Positions 33,640-46,068 are shown, counted from the stretch's first letter. The stretch is 64,000 nucleotides of DNA from Sphaerulina vaccinii (GCA_022570795.1 JAKUDP010000003.1:2356001-2420000), one strand, 5' to 3'. Numbers and translations: made by a program. Notes: generated by a model not told the origin, from the sequence alone.

Positions 33640-36600
33640 TATATAGGCCTACGATAGCTATATAAATATATATATTATTAACTATTATTTAAAGGCTATA
33701 TTCTAGCTAAAATATATAGTCCGAGGTATAGCTATTCGAGCTAGTACTACTATATTTAAGGTTGTTACTTATAGTAACTATATACTAGATATTAGTCTAG
33801 TAATACTTACGCTATACGACGTCGCCTATATACTAGGCTTTTATACAAATATCGTAGCTTACTATATTCTTAAAAAGTCTAGTTTATAGTAGTATAGCTT
33901 TAAGAACTTACTCTATCGACGCGACAAGGCTACTAACTAAGATACCTTTATCGCGAGGCTTTATAAGCCTAATAATAATATACCCTACCTTACTATAACT
34001 ATACTAGCGCTATATAACATTATAGTATAAATAATGTTTATAAACCTTTAAGAATAAAATAGTATATATATACTAGTTACTCTAACCTTACCTCTACCGA
34101 ACCTACTACTTATACTCTTCTTATACTAGTCTAAAGCCCCTACCGACCTCTATAGGCCTATAGGTACGAGCTTAAAAGCTTATATACTAAGGCAACTTAC
34201 TATAAGGTAATAGTATATAATACTCGGTTATATAGGCAAAGAGAGATTAAGAGAGTTCTATAAGTACGTACTTAGTATAGAGGTTATAGAGGATATAGAG
34301 AAGGACTTAGATAAGCTACGAATAGAAGACTATAAGGTTTGCGCTACTAGTAAGAATATATATATTTACTTATATATCGAACAATTATAAGAAACAACCT
34401 CTTTCGGCTATATTATTATAGATACCTACTTCTTTATAGAGGCGTACGACAGCTCTAAATATATACTTTATCTTATAGACCTTATAATATTACTAGAGTT
34501 TATAGAAGCTACTATATTTAAAAAAGGCAAGATACTTACTAATATAATTATAAGAGTTATTTAATTAGCTAACTTAATAGATCGCATTGTCGTACGGCTT
34601 AGTACTAATATAGATACTATACTAATTAATCCTTAAGGGATAACGACTAAGTACTTCGAAACTATATTAAAAGATAAGGGTATTTAGTAGATACTAGCTA
34701 TAAAGGAAGAGTATTACTAATTACTAGCCGAAATATATAGCAAACGACTAATCGACACTATATATTACCTTATATAATAAAGTAACCTTAGTATTAAACT
34801 CTAGCCTAAGTATATATATATAGCTATATATATACTTAATTAGTTGCCTACGCCTAGCAAACGTAGTAGCAAAATACTAATTAAGTTAGTAACTAGATAG
34901 AAGCCAAACCTCTTAAACCTCTATATATTTAGCTATAAAGCCTACGTTTATAAGGTTAGTATAGACTAACCTAATAAGCTAGAAAAGATACTAGCGCGAG
35001 CTTGTATTAGCTACCTCTATAGCTTTATTAGTAATAATATATATAGAGTATAGATACTATCTTAAAAGTATATAATTACTACCTTCTATATATACTTTAA
35101 TAAGAGGTAGTTCTATCGACTAGGCGACTTAGATATTATAGTCGTTATACCTAGCTTATTAGACAATATCGACTTACCTTATATAGATACTGAAAAGGCT
35201 ATTATAGCTAAGTTATATAATCTCTAGTTATTAGGTTAATATACAACCGATCTAGTATAACGACTAATCGTAGATACTCTATATAATGCCGATAATTATA
35301 TATAAGAGCCCTCGGCTAATTAGAGCCCTACAAATACCTCTAATAACTCGTAGGTTGCGATAGAAATAGTAGTAAAAGTTATAGAATAGCTATTTCTAGG
35401 TAATATACTAACTTTGCTACCTAAGTAGAATTACCTATAATACTCGATATAGGTAGATCTTACTCGGAAATAGGGGTACAAAGACGTAGAAGCTCCTTCT
35501 AGTATATAGATACTACTACTAGAGGAGCCCGAACATCCCTATAGTTCCTCTAAAGGGGTAAGAGCGCCCGAGATTAATATTAAGATAATCGATAATAAAT
35601 TATAGTTTCCTTCGAAACGCCTACGTATAATAGACTACGGACTATATAGTAATAGTATAAATAAACTAAGGTATAGGGAATACCCTACTATTATACCGGA
35701 TATAGGACCTCTACTACTACTATCTCTACTACTATAGATAGATTAAGAGGTAGAACTTACTAGCTCTAAGCTAGTAAGGTATACTATAGACGACCTAGCA
35801 CGTATTATATTAAGTAGATTAAGTGCTAATAATAATATAATACTACTATTTATAACAAACTATAAAGCTTATACTCTTACTAATATAATATAGCTTAGTA
35901 TACAATCTAACCTTATATAGCTTTCTAAGCTATCTTATTATAGTATAACCGCAACGTAGAGTCTGTAGCTATATAGTATAGTAGCGTTAATAGTATTAAT
36001 AACTATAATAAGCTATAAGCAAGATAGGCTATTATACTATCGTAATTTGCTACTAGAACTAAGAGGCTAGAAAGCTATAAAGAAATATAAACAAGCTATA
36101 GAATTTACTACTATAGCGCACTTAGAATAGAACAAACTTATAGAAATAAATACCTTTCTATAGGTAGATAAGTTAGAAGTACCTATAAGTAAATGCAAGC
36201 TTCTACCTAGTTTGCTATTAACCTAGGTATTTAAATACAAATTCGATAAATTGTTTTATTATATACGAGATAAGGTACAACTATATATATATATAGCGAC
36301 TTTTAAGGTACTATATTTGATACTTATATAGCTATAGTAATAGTATATATATTCTGCTTCTACTATATATTAGCTACTATCTTTGGAATAGAAATAGAGC
36401 AATTTGATGTTATTAACGCGTTTCTTAATACCTTACTATCTTATACTATATATATATAGGCGCCTAAGAGGTTTAGATAGAAGAGCAAAGTATTATAGTT
36501 ATTACAAGTACTCTATAGCCTTAAAGAAGCCCCTATATTATAGTAGGCTAAGTTTACTATATTACTTTTAGAGTTTGGCCTATATCTAATACTAGACGTT

Positions 36601-37437
36601 CTATACCTATACTATAATAATAAGAGTATACTAGTCTTCTTCTACGTAGACGATATTATTATAATCTACTATAAGAAGAATAAGGTATATATATAAGCTC
36701 TTAAATAATAACTATTCGAACGTTATAATATAACTTTATAAAGTAAAGTAAAGTAGTTTCTTAGTATTAAGATCTATAGAGATAGAGCTAAGAAGCTTAT
36801 ATACCTCTTATAATAGGAGTATATTAAGTATATAGTACAAAGGTTTAGTATTACTCTAGGCAACAAATAGACTAATATACCTATACCTATAAATATAGAT
36901 TAGTCTGTACCTAAGAGCTACTATACCGAGAAATAGCTAGTTCTTAACTACTAATAATATATTAGTTTAATTAACTAGTATACTATTAAAACAAGGCTAG
37001 ATGTTATAAAAGCAGCCTCTATACTTAGTTGTTACTTAGTTAATCTAATAAAAGTATACCTCTAAGCTACAAACTACTATATTCGATACCTTTTATAAAC
37101 TAAGCTATTATACTTAGTCTATAGTTACTTTAAGGCTTACTTACTATATATATATAGTAATAAAGTACCTCTATTATAATAAGGTAGCTTCCTTAGTACC
37201 TCCGACGCTAGCTTTATAGATTATAGTAACTTTAAGAGCTCTAAGGGCTATATATTCTTTATATTTAGTAGACTAACTTTATAGAAAGCTAGTAAGTAAT
37301 CGACTATTATAAAAAGTACTACTAAGGCCGAACTTACTATATTATTATATACCGGAAGCGAACTTATTTAGTAGCAATTACTATTTAAATAGCTATCTAT
37401 TATATTTAATAATATACTAACCCTCTACTATAATAAC
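33640..37437 (+). pseudogene. Relic of outer copia pol (protease, integrase, RT, RNase H)
   Basis: RIP-riddled but readable on the plus strand. The end of protease, LTLYDVAYILGFYTNIV, is near 33800-33880. Integrase-like text with a YDSSKYILYLID block lies around 34400-34860. The RT palm has EQFDVINAFLN near 36390 and the catalytic FYVDDI at 36640-36657. RNase H starts with SDASF near 37200 and is cut at 37437 by the nested insertion; its end lies at about 43170-43400. Many stops are TAG or TAA, expected from CAG, CAA and TGG after RIP. Confidence 0.85.
37433..37437. repeat. Target-site duplication (ATAAC) of the nested element
   Basis: ATAAC at 37433-37437 and again at 43165-43169, directly outside the nested LTRs. 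Confidence 0.85.
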
Positions 37438-37684
37438 TATCGAAATAGGACGACAATATATATACCTACGACATATAGGAAGAGTCTTAATACGCGATAG
37501 AAGTAGAAGCGTCAGATAGGAACCAACTATATTAATTGTATTAGTTAGTTATAGGTTGCATCTCCTCCTAAGATATAGAGTATTAGATAAGCTACGTAAC
37601 CTACTATTATATAATATATATTATATAATCTAATCCCTAAAGGGGTATCTCTTAGATAGTCTAACTAGACTATACTTTCTAATA
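37438..37684 (-). repeat. 3' LTR of the nested copia element (left copy)
   Basis: 247 bp. Its plus-strand ends read TATCGAAATAG and ACTTTCTAATA, consistent with TG...CA termini after RIP. The flanking purine-rich segment on the minus strand (TAAGTAGGAG, 37694-37685) is the polypurine tract. Confidence 0.9.
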
Positions 37685-40600
37685 CTCCTACTTAGGCTAG
37701 ATAGTCCTTCTACCCTATATTCTAGTACTTATATTCTATTCCAAATCTTAATAACTTATTAAGTATAGAAGAGCTGTTTATATAAGCTAGAGTTGTCTTA
37801 TAAACTCCTAGAACTAGGGACTATTCTTCGGCTTAGTTAACCTATCTACAACTATCTCTTTTATTAGAATATATACTACTACTATCTTCCTTTGCTACTA
37901 GAGTCTTCTAATATTATTATAGGCTATATTAATATATTTTAATCTTTTATAGGTATAGGCATCCTTAACTAGAGTTAGAGATACTTAGTTATCCCCTATA
38001 ATCTAAATAGGTCTAAGTTTATTTACTATATTAGAGTTCGCTTTAATAAGTAGTTAAAAAGAATATTCTTCTACTAACTCTATATAGTCTATTTCCCTTA
38101 GAAGTGCTACTAGAAATTAAGATTGCTTAGTATATATATTTAGAGCTATATACTTAGCCTCTATAGTTAATATTACTATAGACTTCTACTTCTTACTTAT
38201 CTAAAATACTAGTACTCTATAGAGGAAGAAGATAGATCCGAGGATTAAGACTCTATCTACCTTGTCTATTATATAGTTAGAGTCTAAATATCTAATAAGG
38301 CTTCTACTACCTCTTCTAAATATAAGTTCTAGGTCTAGAGACGACCTAAGGTATCTTACTAGTTTCTTTAGAGTATTTATATATCCTCTTATTAGGTTAG
38401 CTATATATAAGCTTAGTCTACTAAAAGCGAAAGTAATATCTAGTCTTATTATAACTATCGGCTATATCTATATACCTATCTAGCTTTAGTACTTCTATTT
38501 AGTATATCTCTTATTAGATAGGATTGCCTTAGTAAGGCTTTTATAACTATCTATTAGTAAGAGAGTTAGATAGGCATTTTCCTTAGTTATATTTAGCCTT
38601 ATAAGGTTCTCTTAGATATAGTATTCTTAATTAAGCTTTAGAGTTCCTATAACCCTATCTCTTATTATTTTTATTCTAAGAATCTTTTCTGGCTCCTTTA
38701 GATTCTTAATTTTAAAGACTTTGCTAAGCTATTCTTTAAACTAGAGAACATCCTTTAGCTCTAGTACTATAATAGGTATATTATCTATATAGGTTAGGAC
38801 TATAATTCTTCTTTCCCTATAGATAAGTAGGTATAGGTCGATCTCTAATTAATCGAATTCTATCTATTCTAGCTTTAAGACGCAGAGTTTATTCTAGTCT
38901 CTTACTACTTGCTTAAGTCTATAGAGACTCCTTAAGATCTTTAGGACCTAGTTTAGTAGGACCTCTACTCCTAGAAGTAGAATTATATAGATATCTTCTT
39001 TTAGAGAGCTTTTTATAAATATATTATTTATATCTACTTAGTGCATCTCTAAGTCCTTCTTGCAAATAACTACTATAAATACCTTTAAAGTATTATACCT
39101 TATAGTTAGTATAAAAGTATCTTTAAAGTCTACTCTAAACTTCTAGGAGAACCCTCTAGTAACTAGTCTTACCTTAAACTTTTTAATAGCTCTACTAATT
39201 AATTTTTTTATATTAAAGACCTATCTAGATATTATAAAGTTTGCACTCTTTAGTAGTATAACTAGCTTCTAGGTATAGTTACTATCTAAAGCTACTAGTT
39301 CTCTCTAGATTACTTCTTTCTATATATAGCTCTATTTAGGATTCTATATTACCTCTTTATAGGACTTTGGAATAGGGACCTTTTACTTTAAAGTAATATT
39401 AGGTCCGAGTATTATAAATATAACCTCTTTAATCTCTACTAAGGTTTCCTAGATGCAATCCCCTTTTTTTTTAATTAGGCTAAGGAATACCTTATAATAC
39501 TTTAGGTTAGGTATATTCTCTTTTTTATCTCTCTACCTCTTTTAGAGAACCTGCTTTATAACTATACTATAGGCCTTAGGTTTAGGTCCTTCCCTTTTAT
39601 CTAAGATAGATCTTTTTCTCTTCTAGGATTATACTTTTACTTCTAGTAGATCTTATATAATATCTAGATATTTTCTAATATATATATTTCTACTAGTCCC
39701 TTAACGAACTTCGGTCGGCTAATTAGTCGGCTACTCTATTCTAATTTTCTCCTCCTAAAGCTATATACTCTCGGAGTTTTCTTCTTCTAGATCTATCCTC
39801 TAGTACTCCTTCTTATTCTTTAGTAGAGGTCTAAGCTATATAATTAGTAGTTAATATTTAGTCGGGGCTCTAGGGCCCGACGGACTTTAGAACTCCTCCT
39901 ACTTCTTTAGTCTCCTAACTAGTTTCCTAACTAGTATAATACTAGATTAGTTAAGCCTAGGAATATTTAATTCTAAATCTCCTCCTTTCTTATACTTAAA
40001 CTATTTAGTATTGCTATAGGCCTTAATAGCCTCTATATTAGGCTCCTAGAAGAGCTATATTTTAGTAGTATCTAGAATATAACCGACGAATATAGTATCC
40101 TTGCCTCTATTTATTAGTTTATCTAATTGCATCCTAGCTAGCTAGGACTTTAGGTTTATATATACTACTACTCTATAGCCCTAGACTCTAAAGTATAATA
40201 CTAGAGGTCTCTATCCTAAGAACGCCTTCTTAGGTAAGACCTTAAATCTATTAATATCTAGCCTATTTGGAAGAGTATTCCTAATAATAATACTTACTTC
40301 TAGTACCTTAGGCTAGAACTTAATTAGTATATTAGATTCTTCTAGTATTGCCTTTACTCTTTTTTTAGAGGTCTAGATTAACCTTTTAATAACTCTATTC
40401 TAAATAGAGTTATATACCTTAGTAGTATAGAAAGAGATTCTATTCTCTCTCTCCTACTACTTTAGTATAGTAAAAAGCTCCCTTACTCTATTACTCCTTA
40501 CTACTTAGAGAGGATTTCTAAATTAAAGCTCTACCTTCCTTTTCTATTAGTAGAGGGTAGGTAGTATATCTATTCTTAACTTTAGTAGGAAGGCCTACTT

Positions 40601-42903
40601 CTTTCTTAAGAAGTTATTAATAATTTCAAGCTACTACTTAAATTCTAATCTTAAGATAGGTAGGAGTCTATAGATATTAATAGATATAAGAGCTAGCCTT
40701 TAGGGCTTCTACTATGTCTCTTTCCCTCTATACTACTTTATCTTTGCTATTATATAGACCCTATATACCCTATACTCCTTTGGAATTAGTATTAGGCTCT
40801 TTAAATCTAAGACCTAGTAAAGGTTCTTTACTACTTTTTCCCTAAAATATATAAGCCTTTAATACTAGAGCTTCTACTAATCCTAGGTACTCTCTAATAT
40901 ATAGAAAGTATATACTTTATCTATTAATTCCTATAAGAAGTATATTTAATTTTAGTCGAGCCTCTAGAGCCCGATAGACTTAGCTAGACTCTTATTAATT
41001 TCTTTAATAAATAGAACTTTTTCTAATATTCTTATCTAGATAACTACTTTTCTAGAGGCTAAAACAAGTATAAATTTTAGTAGTTAAATACCGAACTACT
41101 TACTAAACTAATTCTATAAAATAAGATTTACTCTAAGTCTAGATATAAATAGAATATCTTTTAGTATAATCTATTTCCTCTTTCTTTCCTCTATTACTAC
41201 TTTCCTAATATATATAGCTATTAAGTAGCTACTACTAACCTTAATCTACTTCCTAGTCTAAAGAGGTTTTAGTTCCCTAAAAAGTAATTCTTAGTTAGTT
41301 ATATAGGTAGAAGTATAAGAGTTAAGTAGCTATTCTAATAGCCTATACTTGCCTTTTGTATCTATAGTTAAGTAGGCTACCTTATCTATATCCTTATCCT
41401 CTAATAGGGTCTAAGATGCTTCTAAGGTAGTTAGTAACCCTATATTTTCTTATACTATAAAGGCCTTCTTTAGGTACTTCTTACTTAAGTTGAATTTCTT
41501 TTTAAGAGATTATACTTTAAGTTTAAGTTTCTTTACTATTTCTTTAAGTTTATCTTTCTCTAGTAAAGATTCCCTCCTTTATCTTAATAGAGAGTATCTT
41601 TTCTTAACTTAGTATCCTATCTTCGGTACTATAGTCTTAGTAGCCCTCTTTGCTCTCTCGAGTCTAGAGCAATTATTCTAGATATATAGTTCTCTATAGA
41701 GGAAATAGGCTAGTAGTCCCTAGGTACCTTTCTTAGCGAATATAGCTATCTCTCGGCCTATTATCTATTCCTATTTTTCTCTTAGAATTCTAAGAATGTC
41801 CTAAGGCTTAAGATCCTACCTTAGGTCTATACTATCTCTAATTATTAAGTAGGACTTAGGTAGAGCTATAAGGAGTTACTATATCTTTCTATTCTTAGTC
41901 TTGATTTTTTTAAACTATAGAGAGATTATAACTACCCTTCTTATAATAGTACTTAGGCTCTACTATACTTTATTAATTATCTAGCTATTTTATATCTCGA
42001 ACGTAGTATACTATTTAAAAAGGCTTCTTTCTATAGTTTAAAGCTTACTCTTATACCTCTTTTTAGCCTATTTCTAGAGCTCTTTTACTATCTTAATCTC
42101 CTATATTACTTTCTAATTATCTACTAATATATAGATATATATCTTATAGAGAGCTACTATATTATATTTCTTATAGGATACTCTCTTAATAGAGCTATCT
42201 AGCGAGTCTAATAATATAGTTAATATATATTCTAAAGGAGTTAATACTAGAGTATCTAGTATAGTCTCTAATAGAACCTATTCTACTTACTTAGATATAA
42301 AATATATCTTTATTATTCTAAACTAGGACTTATAGTTCTCTCTTATTAGTATTAGTATAGCTACTCTCCTACTAAATCTATTTCCTTACTTTTAATCTAT
42401 TTTACCTAAAATATTAAAACTAAACTTCTAAAAATTAATACTTTTTTAAATAATTTTAGTAGTAGTTTCTAGATAGCTACTTTCCTAGTCTAAGACTCTC
42501 TTCCTTCTCTCTTAGATAAGCTTAGTATAGTTTCCTACGCTTCCTACTTATCTATACTTATAGATAGACTTAAAAAGTCTCTTCTTAGAGAAATATACCT
42601 TTCTAAAGTATTAGTAGTACTCTAGTATAGAGGTTAAGTCTTATCTATATAAGATAGTACTTTAGCCTCTAGCTTACTCTTTCCTCTTTATACTCTTTAA
42701 GCTCTGCTCCTTAAGTATATCTTACTAGGTTCTTCTCTATCTTATCTACCTATAGGAACGTCCGGAACTTGCTAGGATCTTCTATATCTTCTTAGTAGTA
42801 TAGATAGATATACCTCGAGTCTCCTAATATTCCTTTTATTATAGGTTCGTATCCTACTATTAGAAAAGGCTAACTATTACTACCTAATACTTCTTCTACA
42901 AAC
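37685..42903 (-). pseudogene. Relic of nested copia gag-pol
   Basis: Minus-strand internal region without an intact frame. RT motifs are visible at about 38765-39040. The remainder is AT-rich with repeated stops, and I could not delimit gag, protease or integrase by eye. Confidence 0.7.
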
Positions 42904-42917
42904 CTAGGCTTATAACC
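42904..42917 (-). other. Primer-binding site of the nested element
   Basis: On the minus strand GGTTATAAGCCTAG starts directly after the 5' LTR. It carries the same 13-base sequence as the outer element's site plus one G, again matching the anticodon arm of initiator tRNA-Met after RIP. Confidence 0.65.
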
Positions 42918-43164
42918 TATCGAAATAGAATAATAATATATATACCTACGACGTATAGGAAGAGTTTTAATATATAATAGAAGTAGAAGCATTAGATAGA
43001 AACTAACTATATTAATTATATTAGTTAGTTATAGGTTGTATCTCTTCCTAAGATATAGAGTATTAGATAAGCTATATAACCTACTATTATATAATATATA
43101 TTATATAATCTAATCCCTAAGAGGGTGTCTCTTAGATAGTCTAACTAGACTATACTTTCTAATA
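42918..43164 (-). repeat. 5' LTR of the nested copia element (right copy)
   Basis: 247 bp, aligned to 37438-37684 without gaps by eye; the differences seen are nearly all transitions. Confidence 0.9.
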
Positions 43165-43571
43165 ATAACTAATAAATAATTCGATTAATAACTAAGAAAG
43201 GTATAGTTAATAGTAAGCTTTAGTATATTAATATATACTAATACTAGCTATAATAAGAGGTGTAGAACAACAAGCTTAATATCGAATATATACTAATATA
43301 AAATATACCTATAGATAGCCTTACTAAACTACTTACTATATAATAATAATAGTAGTTTATTATATAGCTAGGCCTTTAACTAATACCGAGGCCTAATATA
43401 TAGGAAATAAGCGATACTCGCTTACTAAGCATATACTAAAACAAGTTAGAGAAACTCTTCTTAGTAGAAATCGATATAATAGTAGATAGCAAAGTAGCTA
43501 CTAATAATAGTATATATCTACTTTAGAAAGGAGGTTGATAGACAACTACTATATATAATGCTATACTAGCT

Positions 43572-43580
43572 AAAGGGGTA
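43572..43580 (+). other. Polypurine tract of the outer element
   Basis: AAAGGGG at 43572-43578 followed by TA, directly before the 3' LTR: the plus-strand priming site. Confidence 0.6.
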
Positions 43581-43803
43581 TATTGCGTAGATAGCTAAAA
43601 ATACTAAATATAAGCCAAGAATATAAGAAACTAGCCCTCTAGGCTTATATAGAGATTTTTTAGATCTTAGCAAGCAATTTAGTATATAGAACGCACTATA
43701 GATTGCTTAGAACAATCAGTTGTTAACTCCTACACGATCTGATCCATATATTCCAATATTTATGAAATTGCCAAGCGATTACGTAACTGACTGCCTCGCA
43801 TCA
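43581..43803 (+). repeat. 3' LTR of the outer copia element
   Basis: 223 bp. The first 110 bp are mutated (TATTGCGTAG for TGTTGCGCGG), while the last 90 bp keep C and G up to the terminal CATCA. It ends 177 bp upstream of the VPS45 ATG, so it now forms part of the promoter region of that gene. Confidence 0.95.
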
Positions 43804-43980
43804 CGAGTCCACACCGGCTTAGCCCGTCTCTATCAACGCCCTTGTTGCATGTGACAATACACCACGATACCGTGGCATCTGCATCAGTGGGAGTGACCAG
43901 GCGCGACAGAGGAGAGAATAGAAGAGCTTGGATGTGAAAGGCGACGACAGTGAGCTGCGGCTCAAGATAACACCACAGCC
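43804..43980 (+). promoter_or_regulatory. Remaining native promoter/leader of VPS45
   Basis: 177 bp between the target duplication and the ATG with normal composition. RIP-type change stops at the LTR and does not visibly spread into this segment. Confidence 0.6.
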
Positions 43981-45903
43981 ATGGACATCTTCCAGAGCGT
44001 GCAAGGCTACATCAACAAGATGGTGTCGCATGGCGATACGACCAGTGGAGGCGCTGCGAAGATGAAGATACTGCTGCTGGACAAGGATACTGTCTGTTGC
44101 GCGATATTGCGAGTTCGAAGAGGTGCTGATGGTGTAGCAGGTCCCTATTGTATCTTCAGCAACATCACAGTCTGCGCTCCTGAACCACTCAGTCTACCTG
44201 ACACAACGACTCGATGACCAGAATCGCGAGAAGATGCGGCATTTGCGATGTCTATGCTTTCTACGTCCTTCACCCGACAGCATACAGTTTCTGATCGACG
44301 AGTGTCGAGAACCAAAGTATGGAGAATACCACATATGTATGCCACAAACCACTCTATATCAGTAGCCAGAACGACTTCTGACTGACACAGATTTCAGCAA
44401 CGTCATAAAGAAGTCCTCTCTGGAGCGTCTTGCTGAAGCAGACGACCACGAAGTTATCAAGTCGATTGTCGAGTATTTCGCCGACTTCCTGGTAGTCAAC
44501 CCAGATCTATGCTCGCTGCCTCTCTCCACACGACTATGGTCCTCATCACCAGACTTATGGAATCAAGACAGCTTAACGCGAACAGTGGAAGGCGTGGTTG
44601 CCATGCTACTTTCGCTAAAGAAGAAGCCATTGATCAGATATGAGAAGAACAGCCTGCTTTGCAAGAAGTTGGCAACGGAAGTCCGCTATGCCATGACACA
44701 AGAAGAACAGCTATTCGACTTTCGAAAACCAGATACGCCGCCCATACTACTTCTGGTGGACAGAAGAGACGACCCAGTAACGCCCCTTCTGACTCAATGG
44801 ACGTATCAAGCAATGGTACACGAGCTACTGGGAATAGAGAATGGCAGGGTGAACCTAAGTGATGTGCCGGAAGTCAGGCCCGAGTTTAAAGTACGTTCGG
44901 TTGCGGGTAGACTGTATCCAGAGCTAACAGCATGCAGGAAATCGTGCTCTCGCAAGACCAGGATCCTTTCTTCGCAAAGAACATGTATCTCAACTTTGGT
45001 GATCTTGGCCAGAATGCGAAAGACTATGTCGAGCAGTTCGCTTCCAAACAGGCATCAGGACAGAAGCTCGACAGCATCGAAGACATGAAACGTTTCGTCG
45101 AAGAGTACCCAGAGTTCCGTCGACTATCTGGAAACGTAACCAAGCACGTCACACTGGTCGGCGAGCTCTCGCGTCGTGTAGGCACAGACAGTCTCCTCGA
45201 TGTTTCTGAGCTCGAACAAAGCTTAGCTTGCAACGACAACCACTCTCAGGATGTGAAGAAACTTCAGCAGATCATTCAGGACCCTCGTATCCCACCCACG
45301 AACAAGCTGCGCCTAGTGGCGATATACGCTCTGCGCTACTCTGGACATACAAACAACAACACACCCGCCTTTATGGACCTCCTCGCTGTAGCAGGCAATA
45401 TATCTCGACATCGGATCAACCTCATTCCCAAGCTTCTGACCTACTCACACAGCCTTCAGTCCATGCCTCAGACAGGTGGCATACCCGACCTCTTTCAGTC
45501 AAGCAACCTCTTCTCTGAAGCTCGGTCGCGCTTCCAGCGTGGTCTAAAGGGTGTGGAAAACGTCTACACGCAACATTCGCCTCGACTGGAGAACACGCTG
45601 CAAGACCTGATCAAAGGACGACTCAATATGAACACGTATCCATTCGTGGAAGGTGGAGGACAGACGAGAGACAAGCCACAGGACATCATTGTCTTCATGG
45701 TGGGAGGCGCGACCTATGAAGAGGCGAAGATGATTGCGCAAGTCAACGCCAGTAGTCCAGGGATTAGAGTTGTGCTTGGTGGGACTGGCATACACAACAG
45801 TAATACATTCCTGGATGAGGTCGAGGAGGCTGTTGATGCCTGGCCTGAAGCGAAGCCTGATACGGCTGCTGGAAGATTACGACGAGAGGTGGGAAGGGCG
45901 TAG
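43981..45903 (+). CDS. VPS45: Vacuolar sorting SM protein Vps45 (Sec1/Munc18 family)
   Basis: It controls SNARE assembly with syntaxins such as Tlg2 during fusion at the trans-Golgi network and endosomes. Four exons in phase: 43981-44091, 44141-44336, 44391-44890, 44938-45903, giving 590 residues. Recognised blocks: MKILLLDKDT/VPIVSSATSQ, LTQRLDDQNREKMRHLRCLC, RPSPDSIQFLIDE, SSLERLAEADDHEV, LLSLKKKPLIRYEKNS, QEEQLFDFRKPDTPPILLL, DRRDDPVTPLLTQWTYQAM, then KEIVLSQDQDPFF and IVFMVGGATYEEA near the C-terminus. Introns are 49, 54 and 47 nt; the last two have GTATGC and GTACGT donors and CTGAC or CTAAC branch sites, while the first has the poorer donor GTCTGT but is required by the conserved junction. 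The promoter is truncated by the adjacent retroelement. Confidence 0.95.
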
Positions 45904-46068
45904 AATACCACCGAAGCGGCTGCAAGAATGCGCGAATATCTGCAAGAGATGGACTGATGCCATTGCCGAGTAAAGAACAGCTAGGCACTGGCTTCCCCGG
46001 ATCACACAGTTGCTCTTATCTCAATCTCAGTGCCTCTCCAAGCAGCTCATCAAGTACCGCCGAACGCA

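Larger units (their letters stand above)
37438..43164 (-). mobile_element. Nested Ty1/copia LTR retrotransposon in opposite orientation, RIP-degraded
   Basis: A 5,727-bp element with 247-bp LTRs (37438-37684 and 42918-43164) flanked by a 5-bp duplication ATAAC (37433-37437 and 43165-43169). It is transcribed from right to left. On the minus strand the primer-binding site follows the 43164-42918 LTR, the RT-like block LTYIDNIPIIVL (copia Y-V-D-D) reads at about 38805-38765, and the upstream motif VDINNIFI at about 39040-39020 matches V-D-V-x-x-A-F-L. It inserted within the RNase H region of the outer element; removing it and one ATAAC rejoins the outer frame. Both LTRs and the interior are strongly RIP-mutated. 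Confidence 0.92.
32128..43803 (+). mobile_element. Outer Ty1/copia LTR retrotransposon, RIP-degraded, interrupted by a nested element
   Basis: Complete structure of 11,676 bp: 223-bp LTRs (32128-32350 and 43581-43803), 5-bp target duplication CGAGT, primer-binding site at 32351-32363, purine tract at 43572-43578, and relics of pol on the plus strand in copia order: protease, integrase, RT, RNase H. Minus the nested element it is 5.94 kb, a normal copia length. The interior is extremely AT-rich and dominated by TpA, while CpA and TpG are almost absent and CpG often survives. This is the mark of RIP acting on CpA. No reading frame longer than about 60 codons remains between 33309 and 43819, so the element is dead. 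Confidence 0.95.

Noticed and set aside
37438..43164. Nested segment as an internal duplication of the outer element
   Set aside because: LTR length and sequence differ (247 versus 223 bp), orientation is opposite and it has its own target duplication.
32351..43580. AT-rich island as a centromere or mitochondrial DNA insertion
   Set aside because: LTRs, target duplications, primer sites and copia motifs explain it completely.
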